From: Myotis daubentonii | Taxonomy: Eukaryota; Chordata; Mammalia; Chiroptera; Vespertilionidae | Assembly (NCBI RefSeq): GCF_963259705.1 | Contig: NC_081845.1 | Span: forward strand, 5,001-69,000 | Length of the DNA stretch: 64,000 nucleotides | Reading direction: 5' to 3' | Shown here: positions 35,447 through 48,100 of the stretch, one piece after another | Position numbering within the stretch: position 1 is the first letter of the stretch | Layout: each line of letters begins with the position of its first letter | Program-made: the position numbers and the translations under genes | Notes under the pieces: generated by a model | What the model was told of the DNA's origin: nothing | The model's input: only the letters and a program-made list of their open reading frames with translations | Database searches by the model: none

Positions 35447-38400
35447 GTGAGCGGCGGGGAGCGGGCGGCGGGCGGGGACGCCGCCTCCTGGGGTTCGGGT
35501 CCCGCCCCGCGCCTTCCAGACGCGACTTTTCTTACCGGACCGGTACTCCGTGCGCTGGCTCATATTCAGACTTTAAAATGGTCGCGGTTCAGAAAGCCGG
35601 GTCCCAACCGCTTTTCCGCATTTTTGCCGTCGGTTAGGCTCGACGGTAACTGGATTGACTGGAGCCAGCTCGGCGGGGGGTCCCCAAACTAGTTTCTAGA
35701 CCTGAAGACTTTGTTTTTCTTTTCCACTTTTTCTCCCTCTTCTCTCATAACATAAGTTCACCGAAAGCAAAAATGGCCTTCTGTCTTTTTAACAGATGCG
35801 TGTCTTTCATTCCTGTGTGGAATGGAAGCTAAATGATTTGAATTGACATGCTGTTTTATGTAAAATGCAGTGTTTCTTCTCATTTTTCTTAGTTTTTAGA
35901 AATCAGCTACCCAGGAAAAATGACTTTTACTCCCATGAGCCGCCTTCTGAGGATCCTCCCCCAGAGACGGGCGAGTCCGTGCGCCTCCAGCTCCAGTCCG
36001 GGGCTCAGCTCTGCAGGGTGTGCGGCTGTCTCGGCCCCAAGACGTGCTCGCGATGTCGCCAGGCGCATTACTGCAGTAAGGACCACCAGGCTGTGGACTG
36101 GAGGTGCGGGCATAAGCAGGCGTGTAGACAGGCAGGTGAGTCCATCTTCTGTGTAAATTCCAGCCCAGCTTCAGAGCACCTACCAACTGAGATCTTATTT
36201 TGCCCAGAAAAGTTAAAATTAGAAAAGCTATGATACTTCTCAGAAGTTCGGTAGCGACACCACCTTTATGAAGGAAGAGCTGTGTGCCGTGGCCAGTGTG
36301 GCTGAGTTGGTCTTGTGCAGGAAGGGTCTCCCTTGGATTCCCAGTCAGGGCACGTCCTGCGGTTGCCGCTTGATCCCCAGTAGGAAGAGCTGTGAGATTC
36401 TGCCCACTTAGTTAGGTCTCATAGGAGCAGCATTTAATGGTCTGCAACCTAAAGTGTTGGAGTTCTTTATATTAATTTACTAGGAGAAGCTGTTACTGTA
36501 TTGGCATATACTTTAGAGATATACTGGGAGACCATTCTTAAAACTAAGTGTTTTTTTTTTAATATATTTTATTGATTTTTTACAGAGAGGAAGGGAGAGA
36601 GATAGATAGCCAGACACATCGATGGGAGAGAAACGTCGATCAGCTGCCTCCTGCACATCTCCCACCGGGGATGTGCCCGCAACCCAGGTACACGCCCTTG
36701 ACCGGAATCGAACCCGGGACCCTTCAGTCTGTAGGCCGACGCTCTATCCACTGAGCCAAACCGGTTTAGGCTTAAAACTAAGTTATTACTGGTGGTACAA
36801 GTTACCTTTTTTTGTTTCAGGTAATGTGGACAATACAATTCCAGATCACAACTTCCTTTTTCCAGAATTTGAAATTGTAATAGAAACAGAAGATGAGATT
36901 ACACCTGAAGTTTCAGAAAAAGAAGATGAACCGGAGATTATAGGGAGCATGGGTAAGGAGTCAGTTTCAGAACTTTATTCATTAAGTGATTGTATGCAAT
37001 GCTTGAAACAGTGGGCTTAGAGTGTCCAGAAGAGAGGTGCTGACAGGAAAACCAGCTCACTTTGGAGGCTGCAGTACAGAACCGTCCAATGTTGTCTCAT
37101 CTGACGACACCCTTCTTGTTCCTCCCACCGTGACACATGTCAGGCACATTCTGGGTCCATGGGGTACATCAGTCAGAGGAAGTGTGCAGGTGGCACTTGG
37201 GTAAGGCTGCACAGGCTGCTGGGAAATTGGTAAGTTCATCTGGGTTCAAGGTCTATTCCTCAGATCAAGATGGCGTACGTGAGAGAATCTGGGGCACTTT
37301 TTTCTTTTTCTTTTTTCATTGATTTTAAATATGGTTTCTTGATGTTGATTTTTAGAGAGAGGGGAAAGGAAAGAGAGAAACATCAGTTTATTGTTCCACT
37401 TATTTATGCATTCATTGGTTGATTCTTCTATGTGCCCTGACTGGGATGGAACCCACAGCCTCGGTGTATCAGAATGACGCTCTAACCAACTGAGCACCCG
37501 GCCAGGGCCAGTAGGCCCTTTCAAAGTGAGAGGCATCTCTCATTGTCCCCACCTTGATCCTTATTTTCTCATATAAATTTAAGGAAGAGACCTCCAGTGC
37601 ATTGCGAAAAGCCAATTTAATAAAGCAGAGCAGTGGTCGGCAAACTCATTAGTCAACAGAGCCAAATATCAACAGTACAACGATTGAAATTTCTTTTGAG
37701 AGCCAAATTTTTTAAACTTAAACTATATAGGTAGGTACATGGTTATTAATTTAGGGTACTCCTAAGCTGGCCTTTGCTAAAAACGTCCTCAATCTGATTG
37801 AGGTGCGTTCGCTGAGGTCGACCCCTTCCAACTCTCCCATCCACACTCGTCTTGTATACTTGTTTCGTCCATCTCCTTTCCGAAAACTGACTTCTGTGCA
37901 TGGGCCACGAAGTTTCAGTCGCACTGTACGTGTGCACTCGCACGTGGTATTTTGTGGAAGAGCCACAGTCAAGGGGCCAAAGAGCCCCATGTGGCTCGCG
38001 AGCCACGGTTTGCCGACCACTGAGTTAGAGCATGCACCTTTGGTGAAAAAGCAAATCAAGCAAACTTACGCATGTGGCTTAGGAAGCGCTGACAGACTCT
38101 CGGCTAATCTGCAGAACCAGTTGGGTGGGGGTCTGTGGCATTATATACTCTCCTGTCTGTAGGTTTCAAAATTACTCTGCTGGATGTTTTGGTGCACATT
38201 AATTCTCAAGGTCCCTGTTTACTTTGTTGTGTCCTTCCCAGAATTCATGAGAAGCACCTGGCAACTTTACCTTGCCAAGCCTGAGACTGCTGGCTTCTCT
38301 GCTTAGGAAGTAAAACGGCCCTTTTTTCCTTTCCCCTCCCCCTCCCTTTCTGCGTTCTCTCTTTAGGGAGGTTTTTAACCATTTGCTCTCAGTCCTTGGC

Positions 38401-41400
38401 TTGGGAAGATAATGGCTTATTAGTTACATGCTAACTGCAAATTGCCCACACTGTTTGGGCTTGTTTTAACTTTGCTGCCTCGGTTTCCCTATTCCTCTTG
38501 CCCGGGAACCCTGTAATATGACCAGTTTTACACACATAATTTGGTTAATTCTCTAGAGCTGATCATACTCCAGAGCCTCTGCTGGTCAGATACCTGAGAG
38601 GCTGATGGGCAGCAGCATTTATTCAACACTTACTCTGCACCAAGGGCTTCTGGGCATGACCTCATGAAAATCACAATTAATTAGCAACCCCACTTTGCAG
38701 TGAGGACTTTGAGGTTCTGGGTGTAACTTGTTTGGTCATGTAACTGACACAAGTTGTTAGGTTTTAAATGGAGTTTGAGCTCACGTCTCACTCACTAGAA
38801 CTCGAGCTCTTAAGAACCATCACAAAATTATATTTTAGATTAGAATGTTGACTTACTGGTCTGTAGTTCATATAAGGACATCAGAAATATATAGTAATAC
38901 TTGTCACAAAGATTAACTGCTGTTGGGGACAGCAGTGGTGCAGGTGGCTGGGGTCCTAGGAGCTAAGAGTGCAGAGGAACAAGCTGGCAGGACAGCTGAA
39001 CAGGTGGGACATCTGCGAAGAGAAGTGTGAGGAGATTTGAAGTAAGAGTCCAGGTGGCATAAGGGTGATAGTGATAAGAAGTGCTCATGGCCCAGCCTGG
39101 GTGGCTCCCTGTTGAGCACTGTCCCATGAATCAAGACGTCCTCAGTTTGATTCCCAGTCAAGGCACATGACCCGGTTGTGACTCGATCCCCAGCCAATGG
39201 ACGTTTTTCAACTATATTTCCATCTCCCTCTCCCTTCTCTCTCTAAAATCAACAAAACCATTTTTTTAAAAAAGAAGGGTTCACATTTTTTTGAGTGTCC
39301 TAATGTGTACTGGTCACAGCGTCCTGAGCCCAGGGACTTGGGTCTGTTCTTTTAAATTTGAAAATTTACTGAAAAGAAGTCGTCACCAGGAACCTGGGTA
39401 GTGAATAGTGCTTCATGGAGCACCTGGAAATTCAGGTGGTCATGCAGAGCCAACCTGAAAGAACTTAAATAGGGAAAGCCCTTGGGAACATCTGGCCCTC
39501 GCTGTCTGATTCATTCAACACTTAGTGCGTTGTTTGAAACTGGCTGCCCTCAAGCGGTGTGAATTGTTGAGTCCTGGGGATGATTCCTGTTGCCATAATG
39601 GTTGTGTGGATGGTTTTTAGGTGAAGCACCTGCAGAAGAATTGGAATCCATGGCAAAACATGAATCCAGGGAAGATAAGATTTTCCAGGAGTTTAAAAAT
39701 AAAATAGCCCTGGAACCAGAACAGGTAAAGTAGAGCTCGCATGGTTCCCTCTTGTGTTCTTTTAGGGATTTATTTTAGGGGTGTTATCCTTAGAAGCTCT
39801 CTCGTCACAGCAGCCCTTCACACAAAGGGAAGGTGTTTTTCCTGTTATGATCCTTTTAGCAGTTACTGAGAGAACAAAAGTTACACTGTCATATAGAATA
39901 TGTGTTATTTTTCTTCCCCTTTTTTTGGGCATTGTGAGAAGGACTATGTTATCCGCTCCAAGTCTTCTAGCATACACTGTGCAATTGGATCATTGCACAT
40001 ACTGTCAGTGTAAACAAATGTAGTTGCCTTTATTGGAAGAACCCTGTACACAACGCATGTAACTGCCGCGTTACCCAGCACCCTCACCCCCCTCATAACG
40101 TGTGAGTGAGCATCTATGATCCCCAAGGCCTCCCCAGCAGCAGCGGGCCAGTGGCACATCTGCTGGCTGAGCACATGGGACTGCCTTCACCCCAGCATCC
40201 GGCATAAATGACTAGCAGCCCGCACTCTGCTGCACTGAGGGCACTTCTCAGGCCGCGATGGCACTCACAGCAGCACAAGGCACATCTTTCTGTTGTGAAG
40301 TGAGTCAGGCCCTGGCTCTGCACTCTGCAGGTCAGAGGCCAGCACCCGGGCTGGTCTAGCAGGAGCCCCATCTGTCCTGAGGTGACCATGTTCACAGCTG
40401 TAGTCCATCCCACTGACCAGCCTGCCCAAGCCGGGTGCACGCCCTTCCTGGCCCCTGGATCAGACTTTAACCAGGTGGTTCTTGGCATGAGCACGTAGCC
40501 CGGTCTTGTCTGGCTGCTGCAACAGCACTGAGTTCACACCTGATGGGCTCCAGGTCACCCAGCAGCCCAGCACAGGCGCCAAGTATCAGGCTGTCAACCA
40601 TCCAGATGTCCAAGGCCAGGATGGTGGGCGTAGGCAAACCTCTCTCCTCTCTGCCACCTAATGACACAGAAGGGACATGGCAGCCACACCTGAAACACCT
40701 CTAGGGGCAGTGAAGGATGTATTTTCTAAAAACATTAGGGATAGGAATGTGTAATATGGCTTGAAAAAACCAACAAGACATGTTAACACATGTTTTGTAA
40801 AAAGAATCCTGGATCCTGGAGTTATATCATGAGCTTATGTAATCACAACTGCCGTGTGAAACAAAGAGGGAGATTGCTCAGCACGCTTCCCTTGCTCATT
40901 TCTGTTCTTCCCCTTCACTCCCTGGCTGTGAACAGCAGTCACGAGAGAAAACTTCCATAAGCCAGTCACTGGATCACATCAGTATCCAGGAGCTCCTAGG
41001 AAGAGTTGATCTAGGTTGAAACACTGACAAGGTGGTGTTCAGCACTGTGTGCTTTAAACAAAATAAAGGAAAACCATTCCATTGTTACATAATATCTTAA
41101 GAAATGTGCCTGTCTAAGTGGCATTTACTGAAATACTTTCACTTGGTATTTGTTCCTTTAAAAATCAAGGTTCCTGATACCTGTGTGAAGGAAAGCACAG
41201 ACGCTGCATGTTCGAGTCAGAATGGGGGAATAGGCTTATTGTCAGTCCCTTCACAGAACACAAGATTCAAATTCAGATTCAATTTTGATATCCTGAATTG
41301 GAGAGGCTAAAATCATTGCTTTGATAACATTGAAAAGGAATTAACTTTGAGAACATGTGGGGTAGGGGCGGGGGAACTCTTAGGTAAGATGTGGGTGATC

Positions 41401-42895
41401 GGAATGTGATCCTAATTGATTTCAGATCCTCAGGTATGGCAGAGGGCTTGCCCCCATCTGGATCTCTGGTGAAAACGTCCCCCAAGAGGAGGACATTCCA
41501 GACTGCCCCTGTGGAGCCAAGAGAATATTTGAATTCCAGGTATGACCTTAAATACGAATTATTTCACTAGGTAATTACTCTGCTTTATGTTTTTAAAACA
41601 TTACAAAACTACCAATGTAACGTATGCACAGGGTCTGAATGGTATTACAGAAATTGCCCTACCATGAAAATCATGTTTCCTGCCCCACCTCCAGGCTTAA
41701 AACTGTGTCTTACTGCTTTATTTGGTAGTTTTTCCATCTCTAAGTAACATGACTTTCCTGTCATTTATAATTTTACTAACTTCCAGATATCGGTGTGCTT
41801 CTACAATGATGAGGGTTTACATGTGTTCGCTTTTACCCTCTGAGCCAGCCCCCACCTCCCAGTATAAATACAGCATTATTTTCAGAGCCTCTGTTGTTCT
41901 CTTTGTAATTTTAAATAATACATCTTCCACTGATCAGGGTATGACTACTTTGTGAGAGGAGTGTTTCAGAACTTGCTCTATTTAATGTGGATTTGTGGAT
42001 TTGTTAGGAAAACAAATGCATATATCATTACGGTACATTAAGTACCATTAAGGTAAATGTTTTTTCAAAAGAGATTGTTAGCATCAGAATCATTTTGGGG
42101 TTGGGTGGAAATCAGTCCTCTAACAGTGGATTCAGTAACCTTACAGAGTGGTAGGTAATACTTGTTCCTTAGGGTAGAAAGGGAATTCTGAGGACTGCAT
42201 CCAACACTGGTTGGTTCTTAGTCACAAAACTCTTGATGCCGAGACGAGCTGCCAGTGTGTGTGTGAAGCAGTTTCCTACTGGTGGGGCAGACCTTCACGC
42301 TTCCATGCAACTGCTGGCCTCCTGAGCAGACATCAACAGATTTCCTTTTTGTATTCATTAACCTAGTGTTCCTTCAGTCATTGCACCAGCACCTGCTATT
42401 CAAATGACAGAAAGAGAAAGTTTCCCGGATAGAAGCCTGTCCTATTTTATGGCACATTATTAATAAAATTAATTAGATAACCAGCCAAGCCAAATGGATC
42501 GGCCAGTCTTATATTTGGGAACTTCTTTCTCAAATGGAAGTGAAAGATGCCAAATGAAACAGGTTCTGAGGACAGAGCTGCAAAATATTTTTATATTGTT
42601 CAGTACGTACATTGCATAATGTCTATAATTCTGTGTAGCGTGGAAACTTGACAGCTCAGGAGCAGCCTGGCAGGGAAGGTCTGCTGAAGGCAAACGGCGC
42701 TCCTCGCCTGAGCAGGTCTCTGTGTTGTCTTCTCAGGTCATGCCTCAGCTGCTCAACTACCTAAAGGCCGACAGGCTGGGCAAGAGTGTTGATTGGGGTG
42801 TCCTGGCCGTCTACACCTGTGCTGAGAGCTGCAGCCTGGGCACTGGCTACACAGAAGAATTTGTTTGGAAGCAAGATGTAACAGATACACCTTAA
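35164..42895 (+). CDS. PDCD2: PDCD2, programmed cell death protein 2, complete gene
   Basis: Six coding exons join into 344 codons: 35164-35446, 35893-36135, 36821-36952, 39621-39724, 41426-41539 and 42737-42895. All introns are GT..AG and all phases agree. The protein matches human PDCD2 as I remember it, including total length. The N-terminal TYPP-like region (about residues 8-95) starts [18 protein letters not shown] zinc finger spans residues 135-172, with ligands C135, C138, C146, C149, C155, H159, H168 and C172. The C-terminal PDCD2_C domain runs from about 200 to the [10 protein letters not shown] end. PDCD2 is known as a chaperone for ribosomal protein uS5 during 40S assembly and is essential in many cells. 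The ATG at 35164 fits the human N-terminus and lies in a CpG island. It converges with TBP and is the gene nearest the telomere. Confidence 0.97.
35893..36135 (+). CDS. PDCD2: PDCD2 coding exon 2 (MYND finger)
   Basis: Acceptor TTCTTAG, donor GTGAGT. Carries the whole MYND zinc finger and ends one base into codon 176. Confidence 0.95.
36282..36385 (+). mobile_element. Ves-type SINE, 5' head only
   Basis: GGCCAGTGTGGCTGAGTTGG and a TGATCCCCAGTAGG end mark the tRNA-like head of an old SINE in PDCD2 intron 2; the tail is missing. Confidence 0.6.
36550..36770 (-). mobile_element. Ves SINE in PDCD2 intron 2
   Basis: Near-consensus element with the perfect 13-bp target duplication CTTAAAACTAAGT (36537-36549 and 36771-36783), so it is a young insertion. 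It ends about 50 bp before exon 3. Confidence 0.92.
36821..36952 (+). CDS. PDCD2: PDCD2 coding exon 3
   Basis: Acceptor TTTGTTTCAG, donor GTAAGG. Encodes the acidic linker with [20 protein letters not shown]; the junction residues GNVDNT differ from the human form. Confidence 0.93.
37302..37508 (-). mobile_element. Older Ves-related SINE in PDCD2 intron 3
   Basis: Diverged tail (GATTTTTAGAGAGAGGGG) and head (CCAACTGAGCACCCGGCCAGGG) in minus orientation. Confidence 0.75.
37631..38022. mobile_element. Non-autonomous hAT transposon in PDCD2 intron 3
   Basis: Terminal inverted repeats CAGTGGTCGGCAAACTC and GGTTTGCCGACCACTG bound 392 bp of non-coding sequence. The flanks AAGCAGAG and AGTTAGAG match in five of eight positions. 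Confidence 0.88.
38609..38800 (+). mobile_element. MIR SINE fragment in PDCD2 intron 3
   Basis: MIR-like order of GCATTTATTCAACACTTACT, CCACTTTGCAGTGAGG and a GAGCTCACGTCTCA end. Confidence 0.6.
39087..39272 (+). mobile_element. Old Ves-related SINE in PDCD2 intron 3
   Basis: Head GGCCCAGCCTGGGTGGCTCC, then TTTGATTCCCAGTCAAGGCAC, then a CTCTCTCTAAAATCAA tail. Plus orientation. Confidence 0.75.
39621..39724 (+). CDS. PDCD2: PDCD2 coding exon 4
   Basis: Acceptor GTTTTTAG, donor GTAAAG. Encodes [19 protein letters not shown] and on to EPEQ, ending in phase 0. Confidence 0.95.
41426..41539 (+). CDS. PDCD2: PDCD2 coding exon 5
   Basis: Acceptor GATTTCAG, donor GTATGA. Encodes 38 residues including the PDCPCGAKR motif of the C-terminal domain. 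Confidence 0.95.
42737..42895 (+). CDS. PDCD2: PDCD2 coding exon 6 and stop
   Basis: Acceptor CTTCTCAG. Encodes [20 protein letters not shown] through DVTDTP and a TAA stop at 42893-42895. Confidence 0.96.
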   Translation, partial: VMPQLLNYLKADRLGKSVDWGVLAVYTCAESCSLGTGYTEEFVWKQDVTDTP

Positions 42896-42899
42896 AGAG

Positions 42900-43460
42900 A
42901 ACCTCAAATAGCCTTAAAAGTGCTCATAACCTCTTAGACCTTGCAATTCCATTTTTAGGATGTTATCCTAACGGAATAATTGTACCAGAGAGAGGGGCAC
43001 AAAGATGTTTTAGGCCTTATTTACAATCTATAACAAAAGTGTAATATGCTAATTAGACTGACCAGACAGCTGAACTACCTTCCAGATGTCCTTCTGGACG
43101 AAGCCATGGGGGCTGAGGCAGTTCGGGGCTATCAGGCAAGCAGGCAGACAGGCTAACATTTAGGAGCCAGCGGTCCTGGATTGGGAGAGGGATGTCCAAC
43201 TGCTGGTTTAGGCCTGATCCTGCGGGGTTGGGCCTAAACTGGCAGTTGGACATCCCCCGAAGGGTCCCAGATTGCGAGAGGGTGCAGGCGGGGCTGAGAG
43301 ACCACCCTCCCCCCCCCCCCCCGCCCCCCGCACAAATTTCATGCACTGGGCCTCTAGTGTCTAAATATTAGTGAAACAAAATGCCCAGTAACAGGGAATT
43401 ACATATATTTTGGTGTATCTATGCAGTTTTTGATGCAGACCTGTATGCACATGCAGTACA
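42900..43460 (+). mobile_element. LINE-derived 3' fragment interrupted by the Helitron
   Basis: Phrases GCAATTCCATTTTTAGGA, GGGGCACAAAGATGTTTTAG and, after the Helitron, AATGCCCAGTAACAGGGAAT follow the order of a common mammalian L1 3' region. The family is uncertain. Confidence 0.5.
43027..43357 (+). mobile_element. HeliBat-like non-autonomous Helitron
   Basis: Begins TCTATAAC... with the TAATATGCTAATTAGACTG stretch known from bat Helitrons. It ends with a hairpin-forming GCACAAATTTCATGCACTGGG and the terminal CTCTAG. The host bases are A before and T after, the standard A|T Helitron target, with no duplication. A poly-C run (about 43310-43330) lies inside. It sits in LINE-derived sequence of the PDCD2 3' UTR. 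Confidence 0.85.
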
Positions 43461-43604
43461 GTACAGATCTGAACACACACCAAGATACCATTACAGGTGG
43501 TATTCCTAGTATGATCGCATATTTTTTAAGTATTTGTACATCTGTGTCTTTATTTTCTAAGTGTTTGATTTCATGTGTTTCACATGTGTGTGGACCTGTG
43601 GTGG

Positions 43605-43610
43605 AATAAA
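43605..43610 (+). terminator. PDCD2: Probable PDCD2 polyadenylation signal
   Basis: AATAAA in GGTGGAATAAAACTT, the first canonical signal after the stop codon; it implies a 3' UTR of about 0.73 kb that includes the Helitron. Confidence 0.6.
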
Positions 43611-43629
43611 ACTTAAAAAGAAAATGGCT

Positions 43630-44620
43630 CTTTTGTGAAGAATAAAAAGAGACGATCTACAGAAGGATCTGCAAAGTGGGCTGTGTCCTGAGCTGGCCCA
43701 ACTCTTCCTTGTCACCACCTGCCATCCCCCGTGCCCGCCCCCAACCACCGTCCGCTCTTTCTCATGTACAAATACATCACACACCTCAGTAGCCTCTAGA
43801 AATGTCAAAACATTTTATGGCTCCTGCAGAGGACGTCCATCACTGCTGCCAATCCAGACTCTGCCCCACCAGACAGCCCATGTGGGGGAGCAGCCCACTG
43901 GCTCTGGCCTTACCAATTCAGAAAGCACAGCAAAAAATATACTGTAACGCTTCCAATAATCGTTTGTGGTAGTGTGTAAGACTGTTGTGTGTATAATAAT
44001 GTGAAATGACTGACTGGGATATTTTAACTCATCCCATGTGTTTTTAAATGTTAAGAATTTTCAGTGTAGAGGATAATAAACCAATGAATATGAGAAGGGA
44101 AATGATTAGAATTTCATCATCTGCAACCCCCTAACAAATAATGAGGAGAGAGACAACCACATACTTGATTCCTAACAGAAGAACACGCTCTCAGCCTTAA
44201 TGAAAGGGTCAAGCATCTGGATGCAGCCCCACGTGCAGGAGCTGAGACGGGACACGGAACCACACCACGAATTAGCAAACGGCCCAACACATGGAGGATC
44301 CACCAGCCAAATGGCCTGAAATGTTAAGGAAAAGAGGTGGAGAGAAGACTTGAGGAATAAAGCAGATGTGCTGGGACAGGGTTAGGGGGAGTCACTGGCA
44401 ACAACGTCTCTGGGGAAAAAGGACAACTCAGTGCATGACCATGATAGACGTGTTTGATGGGTAACAAGCCTCCGGGCAGTTCTTCCATTCCCATTGCAAC
44501 AGACAATGAAATGTTGATTGAAACAACAAGAACACACACAATGAAGCGGTTTCAGGCATTATATCTAAAATACAACCTTTTTAACAGAATCACATAAATC
44601 TTACAAGGCATCATAACATC
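43630..44620. other. Intergenic region between convergent PDCD2 and TBP
   Basis: About 1 kb with no gene. It has another AATAAA (44075-44080) that could serve as an alternative PDCD2 end. Confidence 0.6.
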
Positions 44621-44644
44621 AACCTAACACTTTTATAAACAGCA

Positions 44645-44650
44645 TTTATT
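44645..44650 (-). terminator. TBP: TBP polyadenylation signal
   Basis: AATAAA on the minus strand (TTTATT on +) in a GTACAATAAATGCTG context, which resembles the human TBP 3' end; it lies about 450 bp past the stop codon. Confidence 0.75.
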
Positions 44651-45097
44651 GTACAGAGTACTGAGGAGAGAAATATTTACAGCCATCTGTGTTCATTAAT
44701 ACATCTGTCCTGCAATACTGAGAGGGCGGAATGTGTCTGGCACAAAAATAAACCCTAGGATTACAAATTAGAAAAACAACACTTGTAAAAAACATTTTTA
44801 CTTTTCTGGTAGAAATATAAAAACTGTGGTTTATGGGGAATAAAGCAAACAAAAGTCCAGTCAATTGTAGAGGTGGCTTTAACACCAAAGTTTTGTCCCT
44901 TAAACCAACTTGTCAACAGCAGTAAGAGTTTAAAATCTAAATCTAAATAGACAGGCAGCACTACAGTAACACCTGGTGTGTGCCCAGGCGTACATGCAGG
45001 CTGCAACCCACGCGGACCCAGGCCACCCACACCACCACCACTTAAATGTACCAAAACGGATGTGTTTTTACAAGCGGGTGGGAGGGCAGGCCAGCCA

Positions 45098-45177
45098 TTA
45101 CGTTGTCTTCCTGAAGCCCTTGAGGATGGGGTAGATGTTTTCAAAGGCTTCATAAATTTCTGCTCTGACTTTAGCAC
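45098..45177 (-). CDS. TBP: TBP last coding exon
   Basis: Encodes [25 protein letters not shown] and the TAA stop at 45100-45098; the 3' UTR continues to about 44625. Confidence 0.97.
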
Positions 45178-48100
45178 CTATGAAGACAGTGGGGTAGTGA
45201 TGAGAGTCTAAAATGGCATTTCTTAACCTATTGAGAGGCAAAATTATGATTTTAAAACCGCTAGCACAAATCTCTCCATGAGGTAGACTAGCAGATGCAG
45301 GCATGAAAACATTAATGATAAAACCCCTTGTCACAATTTTGTTTTTAAACCAGTTTCCTTAAAAGGGCTTTTTAAATGACAAAACCGATGCCCTATGTGA
45401 CTCAGCCTCCCTCTCTGCAGGCATCACGGTGCTGGTCCCTGCACCAGATCAGGGCCACAGGCGCAGTAACAATGGATGAACAGTAGTCCCCAACTGCTGC
45501 CTCCCACCAAGCTCCTCCAAATCTCCCTTTGTCGTCTCAAAACCACATTGCTGATGAATGCGAAGGCTTTAGGACAATTTCCCACGAGAACTCCATCTCT
45601 TATCCAATGTGATGCCCATCTTCTCCCCTCCCCACAGGTCAAGCCTGGGCTGAAGGACCAGCAGGAATGGGGTCTGATTTTCCCTCCTCTCCGGTATGTT
45701 TCTTGCCAGCATGTTCGGGGGGGGAGGAAAGAAAAGGCCTCTGCAAGTAGCTACCAACGAAATTACTTCTCACATGGAGAAAATGACATTCTTTAAACTT
45801 TCAAATCTTCAGACACAACTTCTTGTTACAACTTACCTGTTAATACAACTTTTCCAGAAACAAAAATAAGAAGAACAATTCTGGGTTTGATCATCCTGTA
45901 GATTAAACCAGGAAATAACTCTGGCTCGTAACTATAAGGAAAACATAAAGAATAATTTATAAGTTAAAAGTTGCCCATGCTTTTAGATAAAATGAAAACC
46001 TTTATAAGCAAAAACACGAAAAAAACAGCTGTAAGGAGGCCAAGCCCAGCTCCTCAAGGAGCATCAAAGGAGAGGGGGCGGAAGGCCAGGGAGGGCAACC
46101 AGTCCTCTGCACTTGAGGACTAAATCACTCTCTACTGAGTGTGGACTTTCTGGCATAACAAGAGCTTTACATAAGTGTCCTAAAGTCTCTCTGACCCTTA
46201 CCCAGTGTTATTCTGGACAAGTTTAGGGGTAACATTGCTTCTCAGATCTGACAGCAACATTTTGCCTTTTAATCATTCTCATCTCATCTCCTTACATTGA
46301 AATATTCTCTAGCTGTTCACCCTGGTCAGGCAATTTAACCAAAGTGCTGGAGCAGATACTGGGTAGAGAATGAACCTTTCCCTGACTCCACCGTTTGGAT
46401 GCTCTACTCACGTGTCTTATTCTAAACCTAGAAATCTCATGGCATTAGTTCAGAGACTGAAAACAGAATGTGTGTGTCACCGAGCAGAAAATTCAGGAAG
46501 GTTTCTCTGAGGAAGAGGTGCTCGGGTAAGAAATGTGAGTGGGAGTGCTCAAAGCAAAAGTGAGACTATGCCAAGTATGAAAGTGGGATGTGCAAAGGCC
46601 CTGGTACCCCAAAGGGCACAGTAAGCCTGAGGGGTGCTGCAAGCAGGGAGGCTGGGGAGGGACCATCTACCTGGTAGTTCTCAGCCGGGAGAAGCAGAAA
46701 GAATATTCATGTCCCTCAACCATGCCCTTCGCTGGTGGATCTGATAATGGTGAGTAGACCGAAGGGGGAAGGTTGATGCACAAGGTGGTGGGTTTAACAA
46801 GTTAACTGCCACGCGCCCAAAACAGAAACCATCTATACGTCTACAGACGCTTATGGCGTACAAAGGGCTAATTCACACATTTGAAATGTAGTCACTGAGC
46901 AATATGATGATGGAACATACAGAAGGGGAATCAATTTCACCCAGTATAACAATAAAAAAGGTATAAATTGAAAAAAAAAAATTTCACCCAGTAAAGGGGG
47001 TTTTCATGTTACCACATGCAGTGGGAAGGCCAGCGAGACCCAGAGATGTCACTCCAGCCATCGGGAGAAACCTCCACAGTAAACACAGTGGGAGCTACAG
47101 ACAATTTATCAAGAACTTGTAAACAGATTGCTGCCAAAAGCAATCCCAACACCCTTCAGACTTACCTACTGAACTGTTGGTGGGTCAGCACCAGGCCTTC
47201 TAACCTTATGGGGAATTTCACATCGCAGCTCCCCACCATGTTCTGAATCTTAAAGTCCAAAAACTTGGCTGGGAAACCCAACTTCTGCACAACTCTGGCG
47301 TACTTTCTTGCTGCTAGTCGGGACTGCTCTTCACTAGGGAAAGGAAAAAGTGAGCTGTTCATACTCAGAGCCAGCTAAAATAGTTATTTAAATGAGTCAC
47401 TTTACAAAGTGTGAACTGGTCACCCCTTCCCAATAAGAAAAGAGAAATGCAGACACAAACAAATTTAGGAAACTAGGCCTACCAAAATGATCACCTTTCC
47501 AATGCACCCCATTACTGCCAGCCCCCGGGGTTTACAGATGTGCGCATACAGTCACCATCAGGACCACTGCTTTTGTGTTTTAGCTCACAAATTCCTACTC
47601 AGAGAAAATGAACAAGCTTCATTTTGATAGGAAAATACTGGTGAGGTTTGTACTTAAAGAATGCACACGCTAGTTCTCCCCTATTTTATGTCCATTTCTG
47701 TAATTCACCAGTTGGATAAAACTGACTCCGAACGCAGAGCTTATGTAGAACACGGAGAATGAGAGCAATGATACCATCCTAACAAGACTCTCGGGTACAG
47801 GGTCAGGAATGACAAAAAGTAACAGTACACGCAGTGCCTTTTTTTTCTTTAATAAATGTATTTATGACTTCTTATCTTGAGAAAAGTCACCCACACAGAT
47901 ACCCACTGTTCCTTGTGAGGTACAAGACAGCGTGCCTGCGGTGAAAGCAACACATGGAGCATCCACTGGAAAACCCCACGTTCCCCAGCCGCGTCCCAAG
48001 TAAAACAAGCTGGTAAAGACGCCAAAATGAAGAGGGACATGGAGCCAGGGCAGACCCCATGTCTCGCCTTCGAAAACACTTTGAGACCAGAGCCAGAATG

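Larger units (their letters stand above)
34840..35640. other. CpG island over the PDCD2 promoter and first exon
   Basis: High GC with dense CpG, beginning upstream of the promoter and covering all of coding exon 1 and the start of intron 1; typical of a housekeeping promoter. Confidence 0.85.

Noticed and set aside
34949..35692. Long alternative-frame ORFs over PDCD2 exon 1
   Set aside because: Shadows of the GC-rich PDCD2 first exon; the real frame is fixed by the human-like protein and splice phases.
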